Positions 1-5,631 of a DNA stretch of 5,631 nt are shown here, in pieces (within the stretch, counting starts at the first letter, position 1; each line of letters opens with the position of its first letter). The notes below the pieces were generated by a model. It searched no databases and was not told the origin of the DNA. It saw nothing but the letters and a program-made list of their open reading frames with translations. The stretch comes from Spirochaetota bacterium. Its GTDB lineage: Bacteria; Spirochaetota; UBA4802; UBA5550. Where the stretch lies: assembly GCA_022704585.1 (NCBI GenBank), contig JAKJGD010000159.1:1-5631 (forward strand). The letters are read 5' to 3'. Position numbers and translations under genes: made by a program.

Positions 1-1531
1 CCGTCGGGATAGAGACGGCCGGCTCGCGGTCGTCCTTCTGCTTCTCCTCGTCCGTGCCGATGGCCCTGAGCTCGGTCTCCTTCCGGAGCCAGGCCCGGAT
101 CTTGTAACGCGCGTTGGGGGAGGTCACGATCTTGAGCCACGATTCCGACGGGTGGCCCTTCTTGTTCGTCATGACCTCGACGATGTCGCCGCTCTTCAGC
201 CTGGTCTTCAGGGGGACGATGTGCGAGTTCACCTTCGCTCCCACGGTCGTGTTTCCGATCTCGGTGTGGATGGCGTAGGCGAAGTCGAGCGGTGTCGCGT
301 CCGGCGGGAGCTTGATGATCTTGCCCTTCGGCGTGAACACGAAGATCTCGTTCTCGTACAGGTCCATCTTCAGGCTCTTCATGAACTCGCGGGTATCTTT
401 CAGGTCGGTCTGCCACTCGGTGATGTCCTTGAGGAAGGTGATATTCTTGTAGTCCTTCCGGATGGTCCCCGGGTCCTCCTTGTAGAGCCAGTGCGCGGCG
501 ATGCCCATCTCTGCCGTAGCGTGCATCTTCTCCGTGCGGATCTGGACCTCCAGGCGGTGGCCCTGGGGCCCGATCACCGTGGTGTGGAGCGACTGGTACA
601 TGTTCGATTTCGGGACGGCGATAAAGTCCTTGAACCGGGTCGCGATGGGGGACCAGAGCGTATGAACCACGCCGAGGACCCCGTAGCAGTCCTTGATTTC
701 TTTCGTGATGATACGGATGGCCCGGATGTCGTAAATCTCCTCGAAACTCTTTTTCTGCTCTTTCAGCTTTTTATAGATCGAGTAGTAGTGCTTCGCCCTC
801 CCGGTAATCTCCGCTTCGATGCTGAGCTCCCTGAGGCGCTCGATCATCAGCTTCCTCACGTTTTCGAGATACGCCTCGAGCTCGGTATTGCGTTCCGCGA
901 TGTTTTCCCGTATCTCGTTGTAGTCCTCCGGGTAGAGGACCCGGAAGGCGAGGTCCTCGAGCTCGCTCGAGATGCTCGACATGCCGAGCCTCCGCGCGAG
1001 GGGGGCGTATATGTCCAGCGTCTCCCGCGAGACCCTCAGCTGGTTCTCCGGAGGCTGGAACATGATGGTCCTCATATTGTGGAGCTTGTCGGCGAGCTTG
1101 ATGATAATGACACGCACGTCCTTGACCGTGGCGATCAGCATCTTGCGGAGCGTGGCGGCCTGGGCGTTCGCCTTGGTCCTGCTCTTGATCGAGGATATCT
1201 TCGTAACGCCGTCCACCAGCCGGGCTATCTCCTCTCCGAACGCCTTTTCGATCATGTCAAGCGTGGTGCCGGTGTCTTCGACCGTGTCGTGGAGCAGGGC
1301 GGCCGCTATGGTGCTGGTATCGAGCTTCAGGCCGGCAAGGATGATCCCGACCTCGAGGGGGTGGACGATGTATGGCTCGCCGGAAAGGCGGAGCTGGCCC
1401 TCATGGGCCGCGCTGGCGAAGAGGTAGGCCTTCTGTATCACCGACAGGTCGTATTCGGGGTTGATCCTCCTGATGGTATTGAGCAGGGTGGCAATGTCCC
1501 TGCTGCGTATTTTCAGCTCGATGTCCGACAT
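1..1531 (-). CDS. rel: Bifunctional (p)ppGpp synthetase/hydrolase, RelA/SpoT family (N-terminal 510 residues, runs off the left edge)
   Basis: Makes and degrades the stringent-response alarmone (p)ppGpp in the cytoplasm. Reading the minus strand from the ATG at 1531 gives 510 open codons. An HD hydrolase domain lies at about residues 25-185: R48, H57 in YIVHP, H81-D82 with the HDTVEDT signature, and D148 in KLADKLHNM are all present, so hydrolase activity is expected, unlike in RelA-only enzymes. The synthetase domain lies at about 225-345, with GRAKHYYSI (R245, K247), D268, Y312-QSLH and EVQIRT (E328). It carries RFKD at 299-302, the form of the charged motif typical of bifunctional Rel/SpoT rather than the ExDD of monofunctional RelA. 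A TGS domain follows at about 392-455, including H422 in AYAIHTEIG. Long Rel proteins are usually 700-750 aa, so the helical, zinc-finger/CC and ACT parts should lie outside the window. No in-frame ATG or GTG is seen just upstream and the Shine-Dalgarno is weak, so the start is good but not certain. Confidence 0.96.
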   Translation of the reverse strand, partial: MSDIELKIRSRDIATLLNTIRRINPEYDLSVIQKAYLFASAAHEGQLRLSGEPYIVHPLEVGIILAGLKLDTSTIAAALLHDTVEDTGTTLDMIEKAFGEEIARLVDGVTKISSIKSRTKANAQAATLRKMLIATVKDVRVIIIKLADKLHNMRTIMFQPPENQLRVSRETLDIYAPLARRLGMSSISSELEDLAFRVLYPEDYNEIRENIAERNTELEAYLENVRKLMIERLRELSIEAEITGRAKHYYSIYKKLKEQKKSFEEIYDIRAIRIITKEIKDCYGVLGVVHTLWSPIATRFKDFIAVPKSNMYQSLHTTVIGPQGHRLEVQIRTEKMHATAEMGIAAHWLYKEDPGTIRKDYKNITFLKDITEWQTDLKDTREFMKSLKMDLYENEIFVFTPKGKIIKLPPDATPLDFAYAIHTEIGNTTVGAKVNSHIVPLKTRLKSGDIVEVMTNKKGHPSESWLKIVTSPNARYKIRAWLRKETELRAIGTDEEKQKDDREPAVSIPT

Positions 1532-1550
1532 ATTTCCATGGCCCGCAACA

Positions 1551-1578
1551 AGTGTAGCGGCATGGACCGGAGCGTCAA
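1551..1578 (-). promoter_or_regulatory. Candidate sigma70-type promoter of rel
   Basis: On the minus strand a TTGACG (-35, positions 1578-1573) and a TACACT (-10, positions 1556-1551) are separated by 16 bp. The first matches consensus at 5 of 6 bases and the second at 4 of 6. Initiation would fall near 1544, leaving a leader of only about 13 nt before the rel ATG at 1531. The call rests on motif match and position alone. The spacer is one base short of the optimum. Confidence 0.5.
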
Positions 1579-1702
1579 TACTTAATTTTCGGTGTTGGGC
1601 GGGACATTTTGGATCAGGGGCACGGGATTATTCCGTATTTTTCAGGGCCAGAAGACGGCATAACGGGGCAAATAAAACATCAAGTAATGCGGTTTTTCTT
1701 CC

Positions 1703-1747
1703 GAAAATTTAAAAAATACTATAGTATTAAATTTTCATTAATACTAT
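1703..1747. promoter_or_regulatory. A/T-rich overlapping inverted repeats upstream of the FN3/TPR operon (possible operator or leader structure)
   Basis: Three symmetric elements interlock here. GAAAATTTAA (1703-1712) is inverted as TTAAATTTTC (1727-1736). A perfect 14-bp palindrome, AATACTATAGTATT, sits at 1715-1728. ATAGTATTAA (1721-1730) is inverted as TTAATACTAT (1738-1747) around a 7-nt loop. The 8-mer AATACTAT therefore occurs three times: at 1715 and 1740 on the plus strand and at 1721-1728 on the minus strand. The two 10-bp stems share bases and cannot form together. The block ends 20 bp before the ATG at 1768. TACTAT (1717-1722) or TATGAT (1745-1750) could serve as a -10 for the downstream gene, but neither has a convincing -35. 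Because the DNA is nearly all A and T, some of this symmetry could be chance. Confidence 0.4.
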
Positions 1748-1767
1748 GATTTTTAAGGAATAAAGCA

Positions 1768-3180
1768 ATGCATTTATCAAGGAAAAGATTGTCCGCATGC
1801 CTGGTGCCTCTCATTATCCTGGTCAGCCTGGCGGTCATCGGGGGCCCCGATTCCTATTATCTCATGGATGATCAAGAATATATTGATAAGACGGATACCA
1901 ATAAAACCGAGAGCAAAATTCCTGAGAATATAGCCTTTAACATCAAGGCAACGCGGCTTCCGGACCCCTCCGAAGGGAAATGCGCCATCCAGATAACCTT
2001 TGAGCTCAAACCTGAATATGCCGGCGAATACGTTCTGGCCCGCTCTAATTATATTATCGATACCAGCGAACAGATGCAGAAAGCCCAGGTCGTGCAGAAC
2101 GTCAATGCCGCGGCTGCAAACACCATTCTCGATACCGACTGCACGCCCGGCAGCTATTATTACGCCGTCGTATCCAGAAAAAGCATAGTGGACGACAAGA
2201 TTGCCCTCTATCGCGGCTATAATTCGACGACCACTCCTGTCGTGCTCTATGGCAGCGAAGCCCTGTTCCGGGTCAAGAATATCAAGGCCGAGGACGCGGG
2301 AAGCATGAAGGTGCGCGTGTCCTGGGAGCGTGTCGGCAAGTCCGGGATGCTCTATACCGTGTACCGGAACCGCAGCGTCATTGACTCGGCTGACAGGCTC
2401 CGGGAGTCCCAGATAGTGAAGGTAGTCCCCGAGACCGGTGAATTCATCGATGACACCATTGCAGTAAGCGGCACATACTATTACGCGGTTACCGCCAAGG
2501 TGCTCTATGGCAGGGAGGACACGGTCCTCACCCGCGACGAGAACTATACCTCGGGAGGCGTTACTGTCAAGATAGTGGACAGGATCGCCATCAAGTCGAT
2601 CAGCGCGCGCCTTGTGGGCGGAACGGCCGTAATCACATGGGACTTCACCGGGACGCAGGGCGAAACGGCCTACCGCCTCGTCAGGTCGGAAACGCTGCTG
2701 AAAAACACGAGTGAGCGGACAGGCAGGGAGACGGAAGCTGATGTCGACCTGACGAAAAAAAGCTATACCGACACGGTTCTCCGGCCGGGCGTCTTCTATT
2801 ACTGGATCGCGCCTCAGTCGGTCGGGGCTAAAGACAGCCATGAGCTGGTGGCCGGCATTAACATCACGGACACGCCGGTAATCATAAAAGCAATAGAGAA
2901 GAAGAAACCGGTGTCGAATGACATTGACCGCATTTTGAAGCGGACCTTCTTCAAGGGACTCTATGACGGCGCTGTAAAAGAGTTGCAGGAACTCCTGGAG
3001 CGGACCGATAATCAGGAGGTAGCGGCAAAAGCCCGGTTGTTCATCGGCCGGTCGTATATCGAGAAAGGCCAGTACCAGAAATCGCTTGATTTCCTGATAC
3101 TGAACGATGTAAAGAAATATTTTCCGAAAGAGGCCGAATTCTGGACTGAATTCGCGCTTTCCCGCGTCAGGAACTATTAG
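1768..3180 (+). CDS. Exported or anchored protein with three FN3-like repeats and a C-terminal TPR-like segment
   Basis: I do not recognise a named family, and the function is unknown. Residues 1-26 form a signal peptide or anchor: basic MHLSRKR, then a hydrophobic stretch to about residue 25, with no clear AxA cleavage site. Three tandem beta-rich units of about 106 aa follow (about 54-160, 166-270, 272-374). They share a YxxxR strand (YVLAR 88, YTVYR 196, YRLVR 302) and an aromatic strand (SYYYAV 129, TYYYAV 236, VFYYWI 342). This spacing and the tyrosine-rich strand resemble fibronectin type III folds. After a basic linker (KKKP 378-381), residues 386-470 are helical and TPR-like (AKARLFIGRSYIEKGQYQKS). 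The product is expected in the periplasm or at the outer surface, perhaps as a binding or scaffold protein. The ATG at 1768 has AAGGA (1755-1759) 8 nt upstream. The next gene starts 27 bp after the stop, suggesting one transcript. The first 300 bases use more A/T-ending codons than the later part. Confidence 0.88.
   Translation: MHLSRKRLSACLVPLIILVSLAVIGGPDSYYLMDDQEYIDKTDTNKTESKIPENIAFNIKATRLPDPSEGKCAIQITFELKPEYAGEYVLARSNYIIDTSEQMQKAQVVQNVNAAAANTILDTDCTPGSYYYAVVSRKSIVDDKIALYRGYNSTTTPVVLYGSEALFRVKNIKAEDAGSMKVRVSWERVGKSGMLYTVYRNRSVIDSADRLRESQIVKVVPETGEFIDDTIAVSGTYYYAVTAKVLYGREDTVLTRDENYTSGGVTVKIVDRIAIKSISARLVGGTAVITWDFTGTQGETAYRLVRSETLLKNTSERTGRETEADVDLTKKSYTDTVLRPGVFYYWIAPQSVGAKDSHELVAGINITDTPVIIKAIEKKKPVSNDIDRILKRTFFKGLYDGAVKELQELLERTDNQEVAAKARLFIGRSYIEKGQYQKSLDFLILNDVKKYFPKEAEFWTEFALSRVRNY
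1927..2889 (+). repeat. Three tandem FN3-like repeats within the protein (about 106 residues each)
   Basis: At protein level the units span about 1927-2247, 2263-2577 and 2581-2889. Equivalent landmarks recur at a steady interval: IAFNIKATRL, FRVKNIKAED and IAIKSISARL at the start; YVLAR, YTVYR and YRLVR 108 and 106 residues apart; SYYYAV, TYYYAV and VFYYWI 107 and 106 residues apart. Units one and two also share a polar stretch after the first strand (IDTSEQMQKAQVV against IDSADRLRESQIV). The DNA copies have diverged, so this is an old duplication and not a recombining nucleotide repeat. Confidence 0.75.
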
Positions 3181-3197
3181 GTCCGGCTGCAGGGGAG

Positions 3198-3202
3198 AGG
3201 AG
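3198..3202 (+). promoter_or_regulatory. Ribosome binding site that decides the start of the TPR gene
   Basis: AGGAG lies 5 nt before the ATG at 3208. A GTG at 3202 is in frame two codons earlier and would use the GGGGAG at 3192-3197 at a tighter 4-nt spacing. The ATG with AGGAG is the better pair and gives a cleaner N-terminus (MKQG). Confidence 0.6.
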
Positions 3203-3207
3203 TGGAG

Positions 3208-4440
3208 ATGAAACAAGGAATTATACTGGGTGCGATTCTCATTGCCGTCGGTATCGGGCTGTTTGCCTATTATGACCATTACGTCCGCTACGAGAGGGAG
3301 GCTGGCGAGCTCCTTACCGAGGGAAAGCTGATCTACGAGCGCGGCTCGCGCGAGGCGATAAATGATTCGATCAATCTCTTTTCCAAGATCATAGCCCGCT
3401 ACCCGGGAACCAGGGCGGAAGCGGAAGCCTTTTACTATATCGCGCAGAGCTACGAAAAATTGAACCTGAACCGTCTCGCCTACCTGAAATACGTTTATAT
3501 AATGAAGAACAACGGGAACGTTGACCCGGCCATCGCGCAGGAGATAAAGACCAGGATAGCCCGTCTCAAGGTGATGAAGCGGTATACCGAGGAGGGTATC
3601 CATCAGCTGCTCGACCTGCTCAACTATTCCGATAACCGCGAATTCCGGAGCAGGGTGTATACCGAGCTCGGGCACACCTATCTGCAGATGCGGGAGCTGG
3701 AAAAATCAAAACGCATGTTCGATATCGCACTGACCGAGAACGGCGATAACGAGGACGCAATCCTTGGCAAAGCGCGGGCGTACAAACGCCTCGGACATGA
3801 TGACCTCGCCTATAATACCTATGAATATTATTTCAAGTATTACGGCAACTTCAGCAATTACGCCGGCGACGTGAAGAACGCATACGTGCAGCAGGTGTAC
3901 CGGAGCGGCCACGAGCATTTCCGCGCCGGGCGCTATACTGCTGCCATCTCCTATTTCAAGAGGATACTGGAGCATTTCCCGGACAGCGAAAGGGCCGAGA
4001 ACTGCCTCTACTGGATCGGCCAGAGCTATTTTGCCATGCACAAGTACGGCCCGGCCATCACCTATTTCGACCGCACGATGGGCAACTATGACGCGGGCAA
4101 GGACGAGGACGCCCGCATAAGGAAGGGCTACGCGTATTTTCTCATGAAGAAGTTCGACCTCGCGGCGCGCGAGTTCCAGATATACCTCAACAATTACCCG
4201 CGCGGGCGCTACAGCGACACGGCCCAGAAGTGGAAAAGCATGAGCACGCAGGAGATGCTGTACCGCATCCAGAACAGGATGATCCCCGACGAGGAAGAGG
4301 GGGAAAGCCCGGAGGAGGGCAGGAAAGACGGGTCCGGGGACGGGACCTCTTCGCAGGACACCTCCAACAAGCCTATGACCGGCCGGCCCGGCAGCGCGCA
4401 GTTTGAAGACGCGGAATACGAGAACGTGGGCGAGCTATAG
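3208..4440 (+). CDS. Membrane-anchored tetratricopeptide repeat protein
   Basis: Probably a periplasm-facing scaffold or adaptor held by one N-terminal helix; no enzymatic domain is seen. Residues 4-21 are hydrophobic (ILGAILIAVGIGLFAYY) after MKQG, fitting an uncleaved anchor or signal peptide. Helical TPR pairs follow at about 48-84 (INLFSKIIARYPGTRAEAEA), 147-178, 184-213, 233-262 (HFRAGRYTAAISYFKRIL), 265-295 and 303-336 (KKFDLAAREFQIYLNNYP). The repeats with FP or YP turns followed by AEAEAFYYIAQSY or AENCLYWIGQSY resemble the TPR_6 type seen in CpoB/YbgF and BamD. Residues 358-410 are an acidic, Gly/Ser/Glu-rich tail without predicted fold. It follows the FN3-like gene by 27 bp with its own strong Shine-Dalgarno, so the two are likely co-transcribed, and the preceding protein ends in a similar helical segment. 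A GTG start at 3202 would add two residues. It is unlikely to be CpoB itself, since no coiled-coil head or Tol-Pal genes are nearby. Confidence 0.9.
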   Translation: MKQGIILGAILIAVGIGLFAYYDHYVRYEREAGELLTEGKLIYERGSREAINDSINLFSKIIARYPGTRAEAEAFYYIAQSYEKLNLNRLAYLKYVYIMKNNGNVDPAIAQEIKTRIARLKVMKRYTEEGIHQLLDLLNYSDNREFRSRVYTELGHTYLQMRELEKSKRMFDIALTENGDNEDAILGKARAYKRLGHDDLAYNTYEYYFKYYGNFSNYAGDVKNAYVQQVYRSGHEHFRAGRYTAAISYFKRILEHFPDSERAENCLYWIGQSYFAMHKYGPAITYFDRTMGNYDAGKDEDARIRKGYAYFLMKKFDLAAREFQIYLNNYPRGRYSDTAQKWKSMSTQEMLYRIQNRMIPDEEEGESPEEGRKDGSGDGTSSQDTSNKPMTGRPGSAQFEDAEYENVGEL

Positions 4441-4466
4441 GGTGCGGCGCCTCACGGCCGCTCCCT
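4439..4466. terminator. GC-rich hairpin at the convergent gene ends (possible shared terminator)
   Basis: AGGG-T-GCGGC (4439-4448) pairs with GCCGC-T-CCCT (4457-4466) around an 8-nt loop: nine base pairs with one T-T mismatch. The structure overlaps the stop codon of the TPR gene and the last codons of the HtrA gene, so transcripts from both sides would contain it. Neither strand has a T-tract after the stem, so it is not a canonical intrinsic terminator. Confidence 0.35.
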
Positions 4467-5573
4467 CACGATGACCTCCACGGTCACTTCGCCCATCTTC
4501 CTCCACACGGTCACGCCGATCGGCTTCCCGATCGCAGATTTCCCCACAATCGTGAGAAGGTCGGTGTAGTTCCTGATCTTCGCACCTGCGATGCCCGTGA
4601 TTACGTCCCTGACCCGGATCCCGGCCTGTTCGGCGGGCCCGCCCTTTTCCAGGCCTGCTATCAGCGCGCCTTCATTCCCGGCCAGCCCCAGCTCGCGCGC
4701 TGTTGCATCCGTGAGGGGCGAGATCTGTACGCCGATATATCCCCTCCGTACCTTCCCGTGCTGTCTGAGCTGTACCAGCGTGTCCCGCACCGTGTTGATC
4801 GGGATGGCAAAGCCGATCCCCAGGCTCCCGCAGGTGCTGGAATAGATCATCCGGTTCACGCCGATGACCTCGCCGTCGAGGTTGATGAGCGGTCCGCCGC
4901 TGTTGCCGGGATTGATGGATGCGTCGGTCTGTATGTGCGAAATACCCGCGTCGTTGTACACGTGCCGTCCCGTCGCGCTAACGACACCGGTCGTGATGGT
5001 CTTGTCGAGCCCGAAGGGATTTCCTATGGCCACAGCCATGTCGCCGATCCTGACGGAATCCGAGTTCCCGAAGATCACGGGAGCGAACCTACCGCGGTCC
5101 GTTATCTTCAAAAGGGCGATGTCGGTCAGCTGGTCCGAGCCGACCAGCGTGGCGGTGTAGTCTCTGTCGCTCACCCTGACGGTGACAGAGTCCATACCCT
5201 CGATTACGTGGCGGTTCGTGCAGATATACCCGTCACCGGATACGATGAAGCCGGTGCCCAGGCCCATCTGCTTGCGCGTCTCCGGCGGGTCGCGCCTCAG
5301 CCCGAAAAAGTTTCTGAAGAAGGGATCGCCCAGGAACGGGTCGCTGTATCTGCTCCGGACGGTTTTCTCGGTGCTGATGAACACGACGCTGTTCCGGTAC
5401 TGCTCGTAGATGCTCTGGAAGGTCTTCTGCAGCTCGTACACGGGCGCGTCCCGATTTTTCTTCTTAAGGGGGGATTCCCTTCCGGTCTCGTCAAGGAAGG
5501 TATCGGCGCCTGCCTTGCCAGGGGCCGTTGCCGCATACAGGAGAATCAGTATCGTTATCGCTTTAATCTTCAT
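4452..5573 (-). CDS. HtrA/Do-family trypsin-like serine protease with one PDZ domain
   Basis: Envelope quality-control protease that degrades or holds misfolded exported proteins. Residues 1-23 look like a signal peptide (MKIK, hydrophobic ITILILLYAATA, cleavage likely at AGA/D). The protease domain spans about 50-265 with a complete triad: H122 in TNRHVI, D151 in LTDIALLKI and S225 in NPGNSGGPL. The segment at 76-102 with DPFFRNFFG matches the variable regulatory loop of DegP/DegQ relatives. A single PDZ domain covers about 277-370: GYIGVQI, then GALIAGLEKGGPAEQAGIR as the binding and turn region. At 373 aa it is shorter than two-PDZ DegP/MucD (about 450-500) and close to DegS or HhoB-like forms, although the cleavable-looking signal suggests a soluble periplasmic enzyme. 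The ATG at 5573 has GGTGGAG (5580-5586) 6 nt upstream. The gene is convergent with the TPR gene, with 11 bp between stops, and so is not in its operon. Confidence 0.95.
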   Translation of the reverse strand: MKIKAITILILLYAATAPGKAGADTFLDETGRESPLKKKNRDAPVYELQKTFQSIYEQYRNSVVFISTEKTVRSRYSDPFLGDPFFRNFFGLRRDPPETRKQMGLGTGFIVSGDGYICTNRHVIEGMDSVTVRVSDRDYTATLVGSDQLTDIALLKITDRGRFAPVIFGNSDSVRIGDMAVAIGNPFGLDKTITTGVVSATGRHVYNDAGISHIQTDASINPGNSGGPLINLDGEVIGVNRMIYSSTCGSLGIGFAIPINTVRDTLVQLRQHGKVRRGYIGVQISPLTDATARELGLAGNEGALIAGLEKGGPAEQAGIRVRDVITGIAGAKIRNYTDLLTIVGKSAIGKPIGVTVWRKMGEVTVEVIVRERP

Positions 5574-5631
5574 GTATCACTCCACCGGGCACGATTCACG
5601 GGAGCAGGGAGACCGGTACCTCCCCCCCCCC
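5574..5631. other. Upstream edge of the HtrA gene, ending in a run of ten C's
   Basis: Only 58 bp lie between the protease start and the window end. Apart from the Shine-Dalgarno no promoter is seen. On the minus strand one frame stays open from the edge to a TGA at 5579-5577, just before the ATG, so the tail of an upstream gene is possible but too short to identify. The final ten bases (5622-5631) are all C. Confidence 0.4.

Noticed and set aside
152..1585. A 477-codon open frame on the plus strand opposite rel
   Set aside because: The minus strand encodes Rel with every catalytic motif intact. The plus-strand translation is rich in Asp, Arg, Leu and Val with no domain, as expected for an antisense shadow in GC-rich DNA.
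1622..1643. Plus-strand hairpin ACGGGATTATTCCGT followed by ATTTTT, resembling an intrinsic terminator
   Set aside because: The stem is short and has a G-T wobble, and no plus-strand gene lies upstream for it to terminate.
1789..1800. LSAC at residues 8-11 of the FN3-like protein as a lipoprotein box
   Set aside because: A lipobox must follow the hydrophobic stretch of the signal peptide. Here the cysteine precedes it, so lipidation is not expected.
1777..3675. A 632-codon open frame on the minus strand opposite the FN3-like and TPR genes
   Set aside because: It spans the boundary of two genes whose plus-strand products show a signal peptide, regular repeats and proper ribosome binding sites. 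The minus-strand translation has no recognisable domain and is a shadow of codon bias.
5205..5222. Arg in TNRHVI next to the catalytic His of the HtrA protein as an unusual substitution
   Set aside because: This position varies (N, Y, A, R) across active HtrA proteins. His, Asp and Ser are all in place.

Overview
The window carries four protein-coding genes in the order Rel(-), FN3-like protein(+), TPR protein(+), HtrA protease(-), and no RNA gene, mobile element or CRISPR array. The lineage is a Gram-negative-type bacterium: both an HtrA-like periplasmic protease and a membrane-anchored, CpoB/BamD-style TPR protein are encoded. Most of the DNA is GC-rich, with one sharply A/T-rich island at about 1680-1765. 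A spirochaete or another deep-branching diderm would fit the two central proteins, but that is only an impression of style and no marker in the window settles it.

Layout. Positions 1-1531 (minus) hold the first 510 codons of a long-form bifunctional (p)ppGpp synthetase/hydrolase of the RelA/SpoT family; the C-terminal regulatory part lies beyond the left edge. A plausible sigma70-type promoter for it sits at 1551-1578. The 236-bp divergent intergenic region then becomes very A/T-rich and contains overlapping inverted repeats (1703-1747) just before the next gene. Positions 1768-3180 (plus) encode an exported or membrane-anchored protein of 470 aa with three tandem FN3-like repeats of about 106 aa and a C-terminal TPR-like helical segment. 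After 27 bp follows a 410-aa protein with one N-terminal membrane anchor and a chain of TPRs (3208-4440, plus). These two very probably form one operon. Converging on it with only 11 bp between stop codons is an HtrA/Do-family serine protease with one PDZ domain (4452-5573, minus). The window ends in a run of ten C's.

How the genes relate. Rel is a cytoplasmic stress-alarmone enzyme. The other three products are expected in or across the cell envelope: two repeat-built scaffold-like proteins likely made together, and a protein quality-control protease transcribed from the opposite side. A functional link between the FN3/TPR pair and HtrA is possible, but nothing in the sequence proves it. The least explained parts are the FN3/TPR pair and the palindromic A/T-rich segment upstream of it; the Rel and HtrA genes look ordinary, with all key residues present.
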